Of a DNA stretch of 64,000 bases, positions 48,625 to 58,665 are shown in pieces (positions within the stretch are counted from its first letter, which is position 1; each line of letters begins with the position of its first letter). Both the position numbers and the translations under genes were made by a program. The DNA is from Spisula solida (Eukaryota; Mollusca; Bivalvia; Venerida; Mactridae). The notes under the pieces were generated by a model. That model had not been told where the DNA came from and did not search any database. It saw only the letters and a list, made by a program, of their open reading frames with translations. The stretch spans positions 10,946,817 through 11,010,816 of the forward strand of contig OX365957.1 of the NCBI GenBank assembly GCA_947247005.1. Reading direction: 5' to 3'.

Positions 48625-48802
48625 GAGGATTACAAACTAAAAGGAATAAATATCCCCTTGTATAAACGATTTATTCTGTGCAGTTCAGCTAATGAATCAA
48701 CGAAAATAAATGCGCCGCCACAAATAATGATTTTGCTGTATCTATTATTGAAAACGGTGTGTTTTACGTTTTGTCACATTTATGTATGTTTGAACCTTTC
48801 AG

Positions 48803-48965
48803 AGATTACAGTTGCTGAAAGATGTAAGAGATATGATCGAATTAGAAGAGAGAAATAAACAAGAAGAATTAGGAAAAAGTTTCCCCGTTGATAATGAAGC
48901 ATCTGGCCTGATGAGAGTTTTACCACAGAAAAGATTTAGACCCTTCCGAACCCAAACACGCGGAG
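48803..48965 (+). CDS. SSRP precursor, coding exon 2 (propeptide and processing site)
   Basis: Exon of 163 nt: 54 codons plus one base (phase 0 in, phase 1 out). It follows a pyrimidine-rich acceptor (CCTTTCAG) and ends GGAG before GTAGTT. Residues 46-72 of the precursor form a charged amphipathic helix (LQLLKDVRDMIELEERNKQE), comparable in position to the helical pro-region of vertebrate prosomatostatin. Residues 88-89 are Lys-Arg, a prohormone convertase site, followed by FRPFRTQTRG, the N-terminal part of the predicted peptide. Arg98 is a possible monobasic site that would give a shorter form. A second AG nine bases in (acceptor before 48812) could remove RLQ without changing frame. A CT-rich microsatellite lies 180 bp upstream. 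Codons are clean, and the frame closes soon after the donor. Confidence 0.85.
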
Positions 48966-49304
48966 GTAGTTGTACCCTGTTATTTACTGTTGTTACTGTA
49001 AAATCATTATTTTTCGAGGGGGTTTAATTTTCGTTGATTTCGTTGTTTCACTCGACCACGAAATATAATTCTCACGATGAATCGACTTCTCAAATATCGA
49101 ACATGAGTTTATCCTTTCATGTTTTGTAATCCACGAATTTATGACCCCACGAAAATGCATTTTTATCAAAATCAACGAAATTTAATACCCACGAAAATAT
49201 GTGACTTTACAGTATGTGCTATACTGCATACTACACATGCTTGGTATATCACGGAGAATTTGACGTGATACTGACCTTTATACATGAATGTATTACATGG
49301 AACT

Positions 49305-49493
49305 TGCGTTGAATATATCAATTTCCGCTAGAATATCGTGCAATATTGGTCCTTTAGATTTGTGTTTGTATTACACCTTGAGTGTCTTCGTGATAGGGAG
49401 TATCCCGCTTATGAAAACATACGACTGGGTTTTTAAATATAATATGCAAGATCTTAGCTGTTAAGTTATGATAATATAAGGTCGAGGATCACA
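49305..49493 (+). repeat. Dispersed repeat, related to 5308-5508
   Basis: It shares AATATATCAATTTC, a GATTTGTGTTTG block, GTGTCTTCGTGATA, GCTTATGAAAACATACG and a final TCGAGGATCA with 5308-5508 in the same order and orientation, with moderate divergence. No coding signal is conserved. Confidence 0.7.
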
Positions 49494-50478
49494 CCCAATT
49501 ATCCGTACTATGTGCATCGTCTATAGAACATATTTGCGTAAAGCTGTTTAATGCGAGAGTGATTTTATTCCTTATAGTCAATTTTTGATATTCAAGTTGT
49601 TTTATGATTGTCATGCAATATACCGTATGACCAGTATATCACCTTGTTGAGCATGACAAGTATACTTGAAAGTGCACAGATTCACAACACCAAATACCGC
49701 TAGGTATGTTAATACGCACTTTAGTTCAAGGTATTATTTTTACAAAAGTGCAACACATTGCTTAACATGTTGAGCACCGAAGTCCGTTCTACAAAAAAGT
49801 ATTATCGTTTGAGCGAATCATTTCTCTAACTGGACTGTATGTAATATAACATGAACGTTTTACTTTTTGTATAATCTAATTATATCATCGGAATGCACTG
49901 ATGTAGTAAGTTGCTAGTGAGCATGTGGGGTTATAATATTTTATAAGCACGTGTATCACTTTTAATAATACAGACATTGTAACCCCTCGAGGGGATACGA
50001 GATCAATAGTATATTAAACCAAGTATTAATTAACATTCAACCAGATAATAAACGAAGAGAAAGTAATATGCGCATTACTAGTATATAATGTTAGATCATA
50101 TATTGACTTCCACATGCTTCTGATGCCGATGGTGTGTTAGCGACGTTCTCATGTTTGCTGACTGATTCCACGTTTACTTGACAAAATGGTAACGTCTATA
50201 TGTACACCATTTACGTCCACACACCGTTAAAGTCAGGTTTTTGGAGCGGAGTTACGGAAAGCTGTGGGTGGGATTATGTAAAAGGTCAAACACCACTAGG
50301 GCTGACAAAATACATGTAGAATGCTATACCGACGTGTTGAATGTCTGGTAGAACAATCCTCTTACAGACGGTCGCAAAAATGCAGCAATGTTCAGAAATA
50401 ATGCAGCGATCGAGTGAGAAACATACCCTGTCTACCAAGCATGATATTATCCCAGTAGACAAGTCTGAAACATTACCG
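49494..50478. other. SSRP intron 2, no recognisable element
   Basis: AT-rich sequence. I see no exon-like or repeat structure that I can name. Confidence 0.4.
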
Positions 50479-51066
50479 TATATCCTTTCCGCTACCATAG
50501 CGTACTTATGCAGACTCGCCGGGATGGCTATTTCGGCCTTCCGTAGTTTTCGACCTAAATGCCCAAATTCGGGAATTTTGCTGTCATGGGTACACATGCA
50601 TCCCAGACTACAGGATATTACGGGCCCAGGGTCGTGCACAGGTTTTTGGGCCCGCTAGACCCCTTTAAAAAGGACTTTGAACGTAGATTTTACAAAACTG
50701 AAATTACTGGTCCTACCCGCCATTGCGGTACGATTCCCTGTGGAATTGCATTAACATTTAGCGCCAAAAAGTTTTTATTTTTCTATAGCAGGAATATAAG
50801 GCTAGACAAAGGTGTCAAGACCAATGCCTTAAAGGGGCCAAAAAGTAAGCATGTCAAGCAAGGTTCACCGTCACATTGTCATTTCCGGTGACCTTTAGTC
50901 GAAATATTGACAATTTTTCTACTTTCGGTTTGGGGTATGTGTGCAGCATCCGGATGTATCGAGTTTTTATCAGTGATGCAAGTCAATAGTGTCTCAGCGA
51001 CGGGGTATAGGGAACATATGAATTTCTCATAACCCCCCAAAAAATCGTGGTAGCGGAAAGGATATA
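50479..51066 (+). mobile_element. MITE-like element with TATATCCTTTCCGCTACCA ends, copy 1
   Basis: 588 bp bounded by the inverted ends TATATCCTTTCCGCTACCA and TGGTAGCGGAAAGGATATA. It is GC-richer than its surroundings. A second, inverted copy lies 278 bp downstream. The ends suggest a TA target site. It carries no transposase I can recognise, so it is non-autonomous. Confidence 0.8.
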
Positions 51067-51343
51067 CACTTCTTACAATAAAGTGGACTTCCTCTTCAAT
51101 CGACTACAGTTTACATAATGTACAAGTTTTCTGGTTTTTTTCGTTATCTTCCTCTTCTCGTTCGCTGTTACACGGTCAGTCCCGTGTCAAGGGTGAACTT
51201 CGTTGTTCGCCTGAGGTCCTCCACTACACCGTGTAGCTTCTGGTGGAAGTGGCGTTTCAGTCGGACTTGTTGCAATTATCTGCTGTGTTAAAGTCTTAAT
51301 ATAATCACTGGTTGTCGTATTATATAAGTGTTCATCGTAGTAC

Positions 51344-51966
51344 ATATCCTTTCCGCTACCACGATTTTGGGGGGGGGGGGGGGTTATGAGAAATTCATAT
51401 GGTCCCTATACCCCGTCCCTGAGACACTATTGACTTGCAACACTGATAAAAACTCGATACATCCGGATGCTACACACCTACCCTAAACCGAAAGTAGAAA
51501 AAAATGTCAATATTTCGACTAAAGGTCACCGGAAATGACGATGTGACGGTGACCCTTGCGCGAAAAACTTCTTTTCTTTTTTTTTAGCTTGACATGCCTA
51601 CTTTTTGGCCCCTTTAGGGCATTGTTCCTGACCCCTTTGTCTAGCCTTATAATCCTGCTATAGAAAAATAAAAACGTTTTGGCGCTAAATGTTAATGCAA
51701 TTCCACAGGGAATCGTACCGCAATGGCGGGTAGGACCAGTAATTTCAGTTTTGTAAAATCTACGTTCAAAGCCCTCTTTAAAGGGGTCTAGCGGGCCCAA
51801 AAACCTGTGCACGACCCTGGGCCCGTAATATCCTGTAGTCTGGGATGCCTGTGTACCCATGACAGCAAAATTCCTGAATTTGGACATTTAGGTCGAAAAC
51901 TACGGAAGGCCGAAATGGCCATCTCGGCGAGTCTGCATAAGTACGCTCTGGTAGCGGAAAGGATAT
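51344..51966 (-). mobile_element. MITE-like element with TATATCCTTTCCGCTACCA ends, inverted copy 2
   Basis: 623 bp, same termini and interior as the copy at 50479-51066 but in opposite orientation. It also has a G homopolymer near 51369 and a T-rich expansion near 51580. The two copies could form a 0.6-kb hairpin with a 278-bp loop. Both carry a similar 110-122 codon open frame, but most differences between them change the residue, so I do not treat it as a gene. Confidence 0.8.
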
Positions 51967-52040
51967 AGCAGTTACAATGACACATTGTCTTCATTCAAAT
52001 TGCCCGCCGTATGTGAACACAATTTTAGAAAAAATGGCAT

Positions 52041-52148
52041 AATAAACAGACGTGCTGATAAAAACTGCTGAAAGAAAATGATTTTAAAATCTCTAATAAA
52101 CAGACGTGCTGATAAAAACTGCTGAAAGAAAATGATTTTAAAATCTCT
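52041..52148. repeat. Perfect 54-bp tandem duplication
   Basis: Two adjacent copies of a unit starting AATAAACAGACGTGCTGATA and ending AAAATCTCT (52041 and 52095), with no differences seen. This indicates a recent event within SSRP intron 2. Confidence 0.95.
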
Positions 52149-53053
52149 TGTAAACCCTTATAAAACCAAGAAGCACCTTGATGTTTTTATTGTAGCACAT
52201 ATTACCAAAGGAATAATCATTTTTACAATTACTTAAAATTTAAAAAAAACTAATGCACCAAATCTTCACAATATGTTTTCATATTGACTATTTACAACAT
52301 TACATCTGTACGATCCGTGATTTAAGACCATTATCAAGCTGGTTAAACTGACAGATCCCCTGATTACGTAACTGTGAAACCAGTTGCATTCCCTTCATGA
52401 AAATAAAACATGTATTTCATGCGTTCAGTAGGGTTTCATTATTTGATCAAGAATAAAAACGATAAATCTCCATTACTTTAAGACACACGCTTGTGTACGA
52501 CTCATCTAAATGTATAAGCCACTAGGGAGTTAGCAAACACGCAATATAATCAAGGGCTTAAGGGGGTGTCACTCCATTATTTGCTGCTCGTAGTAGATGC
52601 TGTTTGAGATACAGAGAGACTATCAAACATGCTTCAGAGTTATTGAACATGTCAAAATAAATGATAGAAGCAGCACCTAGTGAGTTGCAAGACATGTATT
52701 CATTAAACGAGTTTACAGCTTTAACAAATTAATCACGACTTTAATATTCTAAGTTCTATGTTCGTAAAATGTCAAATACATGTTATACAAGGCCCGTGCA
52801 ACAGGTCATTTCCTATTTACATCAATATTGAGGAGAACAAATCATAGTCATTTTACTATACATACATGCAAGTGATTATTGGGTTTGCATTCAATGAATT
52901 GCCACGCTTAAGTGGAATTACACAATTTTCTAAAATACATTTTGTGCTTTACAGAAACATGTACATGGATATCTTTCTATCAGGATAGCAACAAAATATA
53001 TTACGTGAAGGTTACAAACACAGGAACGACAAACCGTGCACCCAGCATTCCCA
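52149..53053. other. SSRP intron 2, unassigned
   Basis: AT-rich intronic sequence with no identified feature. Confidence 0.4.
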
Positions 53054-53295
53054 CATCGCTGGCTTAGAATAAGAAGTTCGAAAGTGCTACTTACGACCTT
53101 ATAGGCATACTAGTATTTGAAATCTACATATCAATGCGCTTCTTATGAGTCTATTTTCATGAAAATCGGAAGTGGTCGTGTTGACCAAACTGAAGTTTAA
53201 AAAGCTGTTTTTTCATAAGTAAAGGGTAGTTTTCAGCTAGTTTTTTCTTGTTTTCTCAAAATATTGATTTTGTACTTACGACCTTCTTATTATAA
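53054..53295 (+). mobile_element. MITE of the CGCTGGCTTAGAAT family, in SSRP intron 2
   Basis: Left end ATCGCTGGCTTAGAAT followed by a TTCGAAAGTGCTACTTACGA block, the interior GCGCTTCTTATGAGTCTATT and CCAAACTGAAGTTTAAAAAGC, and right end TACTTACGACCTTCTTATT. The terminal inverted repeats of the family are TATCGCTGGCTTAGAATTAG and its complement. The right tip here is degraded. Confidence 0.8.
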
Positions 53296-55336
53296 TATAA
53301 GGAATTCAGAAACTTAACACTGAACCTATTGAGCCTAGACTATCGCGTATTTATTGAAGAGAAAAAGTAGGTCTGATAGGCAAACTCCACAGGAACGGTA
53401 GACCTGGTTGGCAATCTCCATACACTGCCTACTAGAGTCTTTATCATCTAGGTCAATTATATAACGTTTAAATTTATTAAAGTTAAGAAAATACAATATA
53501 ATATTATGACGTATACGCTAGTCATTATACTCATATGTGGGCCTTATGCTTGTCTAGTCTGTCTGAGAAACGATTGTTGGAGTGGGTTGTCGGGAGTGGG
53601 GTGTTGGTTTTTTGTAATTGAGTTGGTTTAGTTTGCCATCTTTATTTCGATGTTTATCACTATGACTTGCACTTGTAGCTTGTGGTTATTTTTTATGTGT
53701 TTGTGCCTATAGAGTGCTGTCTTTCCCGGGTTGGTAATTCAATATTGATCATACTTGACTTAAGGATAAGGACAACCAATCAGATCACACTATATTAAAC
53801 GCTGGGTCAGTAACAGGCGATATGATTGGCTATCCTTATTCTCAAACTAAAATAAGATCGAATACCACCCCGCCGGTGAGTTCTGTTATTATCATTCTCT
53901 GCGGTGTTTACATAATTAAATCGTAACGTAAAATGACAACAGATAATTTGTTTACGCGAAAGTATCATTCAGATTCATAAGGCAAGTTCGGTTGGTTTCG
54001 GCGAATATAACACCAAGCTTTAAAAACATCTCTCCGAGATACCCGACGTGGGAGATATTATAGAACTAAATGCTACTAATAACATAGAAATATTGCCTAG
54101 AGATTATTAAAATTCATTATTGGTGCATTTAAAGTCAGGAAAACTTCTCGCTTCTCACAAAGCTTGACAACTCTGTGAGCCACTTGAGGGCCTCGTCTCA
54201 ATAACTTTAGACAATGCTCTTGATGAAAATCTGGCGCGATAATATTATTTCTGTACCTAACTCCCATGTTCCGGAGCTCGAGTACTTTATGGTTGTAATC
54301 GGTATAGGAAAGATAATTATTACTATTATGTCCCACGCAGATTGTTTAAATGTATTTTAATGAAATAAGAGGCATGTCAAAGAACACATTTTTTCATCAA
54401 TAAAATACACTAAAGACGAAACTCCCAAGGTACCCCGTGATCGCGTCATTGATTTAAACATCGACGTTTTTGTCGATGTAACATAATAAAACATCGTGTA
54501 TCATTGGCTCCCTCGAGAGCTTTTTCGTGTCGCTGAACGAATCACTCGATCAGGTCCAAATGGAGTTTCAACTTGTTGACATCCCGGAGTCTCCCGGGAC
54601 CGGATAACGGCATTTAACTGTACGTTCTTTTCTCCCCTCGAGGTCAAAATGTCAGAAGAACATCAGCGTTCTGAAAACATTTATCACCGTGATTTATTTT
54701 CGTATCGTTTTGCAGAACACGACAATCTGTATTGTGACAAGTTACACGCCACAATCTGAGACAATGACTCCAGCTAACTTATGATATAGTCCATACAAAT
54801 GTTCTCATGATAACACCACCGGCCTGACAGTACGAGTTTGTTCATGTTTATGAGTAGATCTATATATTAATAATATTTGAGTGATGAGCCGAATATAATG
54901 ACGGTCTACTGTTAGCTTACCTGCGGCTGATAAGAATATTGAAAGTTTTTTGGATGTTTATGGGCATGTGACCAAGCATCAATATCCGATTGGCTAATGT
55001 CTGACATGTCTCGCATTCGACTTCAAGTTTAAAGTAGCATTTTGTTAACACTACTAGGGAACCAGACTATATTTACTACATACAACAAGCGAAAACACAA
55101 TAAACACCGAATACCACTGTACATAAACTGCTACACACGGGTTTCAAGTAGGTTATGTTATATATCTACTAGTTCCTGTGGTCAGCGACAACATTTGTAC
55201 CAATCTATGTAGAAGGTTTATCAGTCGTTCGTTATTTATGTCCTACGTTGACTATGTACCATTTTGCAAACACCTTTTGCTGTGGCAGCGTAAACACTTG
55301 GTGACTATTGACTACCAATAAAGTCATAAATCATAC
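53296..55336. other. SSRP intron 2, unassigned
   Basis: I see no exon-like sequence on either strand. The area around 54420-54660 is somewhat GC-richer than its surroundings but shows no clear frame. Confidence 0.4.
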
Positions 55337-55629
55337 GAGGGTTGTTCAAATTGGAGTTTAAAAGTGGTGTAATTTTATTTGGAAATGAACAAACCTCATA
55401 CATGCCCTCCAAATACCGCAACATACTACGAGGGTTGTGCAAATTGGAATGCAACTAAGCCGACTAACTACCAAAATCGCATTTTAAAAATAAATGGAAT
55501 AACTGAATGAAACTTCGCATATATATCGGAGATGAATACTGCAATGGAATCAAAGGCTTGTATCATTAGAATCTATCAACGATAACTTTTTATGAGCTTA
55601 GCTGCATTCCAATTTTAACAACCCTCGTA
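55337..55629. mobile_element. Mariner-type MITE with TACGAGGGTTGT ends, plus a solo left end
   Basis: 55427-55629 is bounded by TACGAGGGTTGTGCAAATTG and the inverted CAATTTTAACAACCCTCGTA, with TA at both edges. ACGAGGGTTGTTCAAA is a usual mariner terminus. A second left terminus (TACGAGGGTTGTTCAAATTG) lies at about 55337 without its own right end. There is no transposase frame. Confidence 0.75.
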
Positions 55630-56520
55630 CTATTTGTGTGCATTAGTCGCGCAGTATAAGTATTAGAAACTGTTTGATAAGTAGTGAGTAGTTAGTGGAG
55701 AGTGATTCTATCTTTATTCGTACAATAACATTCTGTATTGGGAAGCAAATTGTTTAGAAGTTCAATATTTGAGGCACACTGAACTTTCACAATTTGATAT
55801 TTCCTCATTTTTATTCTCCAATATTCTGATTATATACATGTTTATTGAGTTCCTAATTAGTTTTTAATTACTAAGATCTCATCATGATTATATTTGTATT
55901 TGTCTTTATATACCAATTTGAACGTGTGTAGATATGTCAAAGGAGTTCCAAATATTCATCTGTTCCATATGTTTGCATATCATTAGTACGGGAAACATGC
56001 GGATACGAAAGTTATTAGTTGGTTTTAGTGCTACATATCAAGTCTGTTATAATAATACAGTTGCAATTACTCCCAGATCATAGAATGTATTATTACCTAG
56101 CACTCTATATAACGAGTAATTCGTTATTTTTGACTGTTTCATGCCTTAATGTTTATTTTTAGATTCAGGTATGAAACAGTTCATTGCCAGGAGGGCAACA
56201 GTTTTGACTGTTACACCCCTGGATGAACTGTTACCTGCGCACTACGATGCGCAATATAAATTCCTGCAAAAACACCCAGCTAGATCTATAGCGTATTTTT
56301 AATATAACTCTTGAACAATGTTTTGTCCCTTTTTGCTTTATTACATGCCGATTTTATTTGTTTGATAATAAAATCATGGGGATAATGACGGTCTTGAATT
56401 TATAACAAAAAATATCCACTATTAGTATGACAAAATGTCTTAGAAATATCATTTTTGTTTGTTGTATAAGTAGAACTTTACTGTAGTTATATAGAGTACA
56501 TGTATTAGGTAATAAAACAG
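55630..56520. other. SSRP intron 2, unassigned
   Basis: AT-rich. A short stretch at 56160-56240 with GAACTGTT/AACAGTT motifs resembles the arms of the foldback that follows, and may be a diverged partial copy. Confidence 0.35.
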
Positions 56521-56689
56521 TTATTTCATGTCTGTTTTGGGTTAACAGTCAAAACTATGGTCCCTCGGTATCTGGGAAGACATTTTGAACTGTTGCCTCG
56601 GCCTATCGGCCTCGTGCAACAGTTCAAAAGTCTTCCCCGATACCTCGGGACCATAGTTTTGACTGTTAACCAAACAGACATGAAATAAG
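56521..56689. mobile_element. Foldback element (169-bp near-palindrome), copy 3
   Basis: The left arm starts TTATTTCATGTCTGTTTTGG; the right arm is its complement ending AACAGACATGAAATAA. The arms are about 75 bp, with few mismatches, around the GC-rich centre GCCTCGGCCTATCGGCCTCG. It has the same architecture as 6152-6258 and 15510-15650 but different arm sequence. Confidence 0.85.
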
Positions 56690-56734
56690 TGTATACTGAG
56701 CTATGAACACAGAGTGTACTAAGCACAATTCATG

Positions 56735-56952
56735 AAGCCCACTGAAGAAATCCACATCGGCGATGTTCTCCCGATTTCTTCCGATACCATCCGATTCATC
56801 ACAATTCCTTCCGATACCACAAACTGTCTCATGGCTTTGCCGAAGCTTCCCCTCGAACACGAGGAACCTGTTCCCGATGTCCTGATAGCTCAATAATTTC
56901 ATTCGGGAGTAAATCGCCGAGGCAAATAATGCTCAGTGGGACCTAGGCTTTA
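56735..56952. mobile_element. MITE with TAAAGCCTAGGTCCCACTGAG ends, copy 3
   Basis: The interior ATCCACATCGGCGATGTTCT, CGATTCATCACAATTCCTTC and CACGAGGAACCTGTTCCCGA matches the two copies inside the large duplication (1832-2053, 16608-16830). The right end CTCAGTGGGACCTAGGCTTTA is intact; the left end is shortened to AGCCCACTGA. Confidence 0.8.
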
Positions 56953-57220
56953 TCACACAATCAGTACGAGTCACTATTAGGCCCTCGATACTACAGTAAA
57001 AACTCACTAAAAGAATTTCCAATAACAAGAATTATACCATCTCAACATTCAGTTCCAATTTTCCTGGTGAAACTGCAATATTAACTCTAACTTAGACAGA
57101 GGGCCGGTTGTTCAAGGGCCTAACTTTTAAATGATATGGTTTATTACCGAACGATTTTCAACGCTATTCTTGACAAAATCGTAGGTCATGTGATGGTTCT
57201 ATATACAACATTCATGTAAG

Positions 57221-57453
57221 TCCATTTGGGTCGATTGTGAAATATGACTTTAATTCTACGACTTATATTAATCAATCTCGACACCTATTTCCTGATTGTA
57301 TCCATCGACACAAGGGAATGAGCGAAGAGAAGCCAGTTTTCTGCTAAGAGTAAAGGCGCGTATATCGGGAGCACTTCTACCATTGGTGTGTTGCGGCTAC
57401 GTAGCACCCTACTGCATTCAAAGCAGAACTATACCACTAAACTACTGCGCTAA
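57221..57453 (-). mobile_element. tRNA-derived SINE, second copy of the 7241 family
   Basis: On the - strand the head GCGCAGTAGTTTAGTGGTAT is a degenerate tRNA A-box region. The body shares GGCTTCTCTTCGCTCATTCC, GATGGATACAATCAG and TTTCACAATCGACCCAAAT with the SINE at 7241-7499, in the same order. It is more diverged than that copy, and target duplications are unclear. Confidence 0.75.
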
Positions 57454-57585
57454 AGTAAAGCTACTCCATTATTGATATCAGAGAATAATGTTTTTGCAAT
57501 TTAATTCAACATAAGACCCTCCACTATCAAACTGTTAGAGAGCATGTGAAATATTGCCAACGAATTAGAACCTTTGGTCTAAGAA

Positions 57586-57807
57586 TATCGCTGGCTTAGA
57601 ATGAGAAGGTCGTAAGGGTCGTAATCTGCATCACAAGGCGTTTCGTATGAGCCTATTTTCATGAAAATCGGAACAAGTATTGTTGACCAAATTAAAGTTT
57701 AAAAAGCTTGTTTTTCCATAAGTAAAAGAGTAGTTTTCAGACTGTTCTTTCTTGTTTTCTTAAAATATCGATGTTTGTACTTACGACGTTGTCGGTCTAA
57801 GCCAGAG
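57586..57807 (+). mobile_element. MITE of the CGCTGGCTTAGAAT family, in SSRP intron 2
   Basis: Left end TATCGCTGGCTTAGAATGAG, right end TACTTACGACGTTGTCGGTC then TAAGCCAGAG. The interior (CGTATGAGCCTATTTTCATG, AAGTTTAAAAAGCTTGTTTT) matches the other copies. It lies 645 bp before SSRP exon 3. Confidence 0.8.
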
Positions 57808-58452
57808 AAATGTTAACCACAGGATAATGGTGGTACATGTATTACTAAATGAAGAATGATCGTCTGTGTAGGATACGTTGAATAATTGATACCAGGCTAT
57901 CACTCATTTAACCTTGGCGTAATACCAATGTATTAGCTTTCGGCAGTGTTGTTAAGGTCAGCTTTATTTCAAACACTATTTTAAACGGTCCTTTAGTATT
58001 CAAAATATAACACGTCCGTCTGCAGGGGTTATGAAACTGGACTTGCAACAAGGTACAGAGTATAACTCACTGTTGACTGACTATGTTCAAAACATAGTAG
58101 GGCTAATTAATGTGTCCCAAACAAGAAAGCCTTCTCGGAAGTCAACATAAAAGAGCTGCAGACAGAAACTTACAACTTGTATATTTAGTTAAGGTAAACA
58201 TTCCTATCTTCCTATATAACAAAGCATTTTGTTCGTAAGTTGTTTGGAGTGGAACGTTCGGCACACAGTGCGGGACAGCCGTTACGAACACATCCCTGGA
58301 TTAGACTTGTTACTATGGTAACTATTTCAGCACTATAATGAGATGATGAAAAAGCTGGATGATGGCATATGTTGAATCGGCATGCACCCTCTTCTAATAG
58401 GCTACCAATGTACGTTCAATGAGCACTAACATGTTGTATTCCCATTTTTCAG
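57808..58452. other. SSRP intron 2, last part
   Basis: No repeat recognised. It contains the branch site and polypyrimidine tract of exon 3 at its 3' end. Confidence 0.5.
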
Positions 58453-58520
58453 GTGGAGTTGCATTGTGTTTATGGAAAGTTTGTCCAGCGGCACCCTGGT
58501 TGGTATCTAGACGGCGATAA
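58453..58520 (+). CDS. SSRP precursor, coding exon 3 (C-L-W-K-V-C peptide ring, stop)
   Basis: Terminal coding exon. It begins with two bases that complete Gly100, then GVALCLWKVC, PAAPWLVS, RRR and TAA. Cys105 and Cys110 would close a six-residue disulfide ring around Leu-Trp-Lys-Val. Trp107-Lys108 is the invariant receptor-contacting pair of somatostatin, urotensin II and molluscan SSRPs. The three terminal arginines (119-121) would be trimmed by a carboxypeptidase, giving a peptide from Phe90 to Ser118. The acceptor is strong: branch-like CACTAAC at 58424-58430, then CCCATTTTTCAG. Phase 1 entry matches exon 2 exactly and gives a 121-residue precursor, a usual size for this family. The eight-residue Pro/Trp tail after the ring is unlike vertebrate somatostatin, which ends at its Cys, and fits the molluscan peptides. 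Allatostatin-C is less likely because it lacks the W-K core. Confidence 0.9.
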
Positions 58521-58665
58521 AAGCAGACGACATCTTGCGTGTGACGTCACCAAATCATTAACATAACGCACGCGACTTCCTTAAACACTGTAAAGACGAT
58601 TTATTCTTAAAACATTCTATTTTTGTATATAAATTTCTAACAAATAAAGATAGATTCTACAATTA
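58521..58665 (+). other. SSRP 3' UTR with polyadenylation signal
   Basis: After the stop codon there is a perfect CRE palindrome TGACGTCA (58542-58549) and a canonical AATAAA at 58643-58648, 123 bp past the stop. Cleavage is expected 10-30 bp later. No other AATAAA is closer to the stop. Confidence 0.6.

Noticed and set aside
48463..48858. 131-codon frame with Ser/Leu/Pro repeats overlapping SSRP exon 2
   Set aside because: Reads the CT microsatellite and exon 2 in the wrong frame; the SSRP frame is supported by splice phase and motif.
50286..51994. Similar 105-122 codon open frames in the two inverted MITE copies
   Set aside because: The differences I can see mostly alter residues and the ends of the frames differ, so they look neutral; similarity is explained by the shared DNA element.
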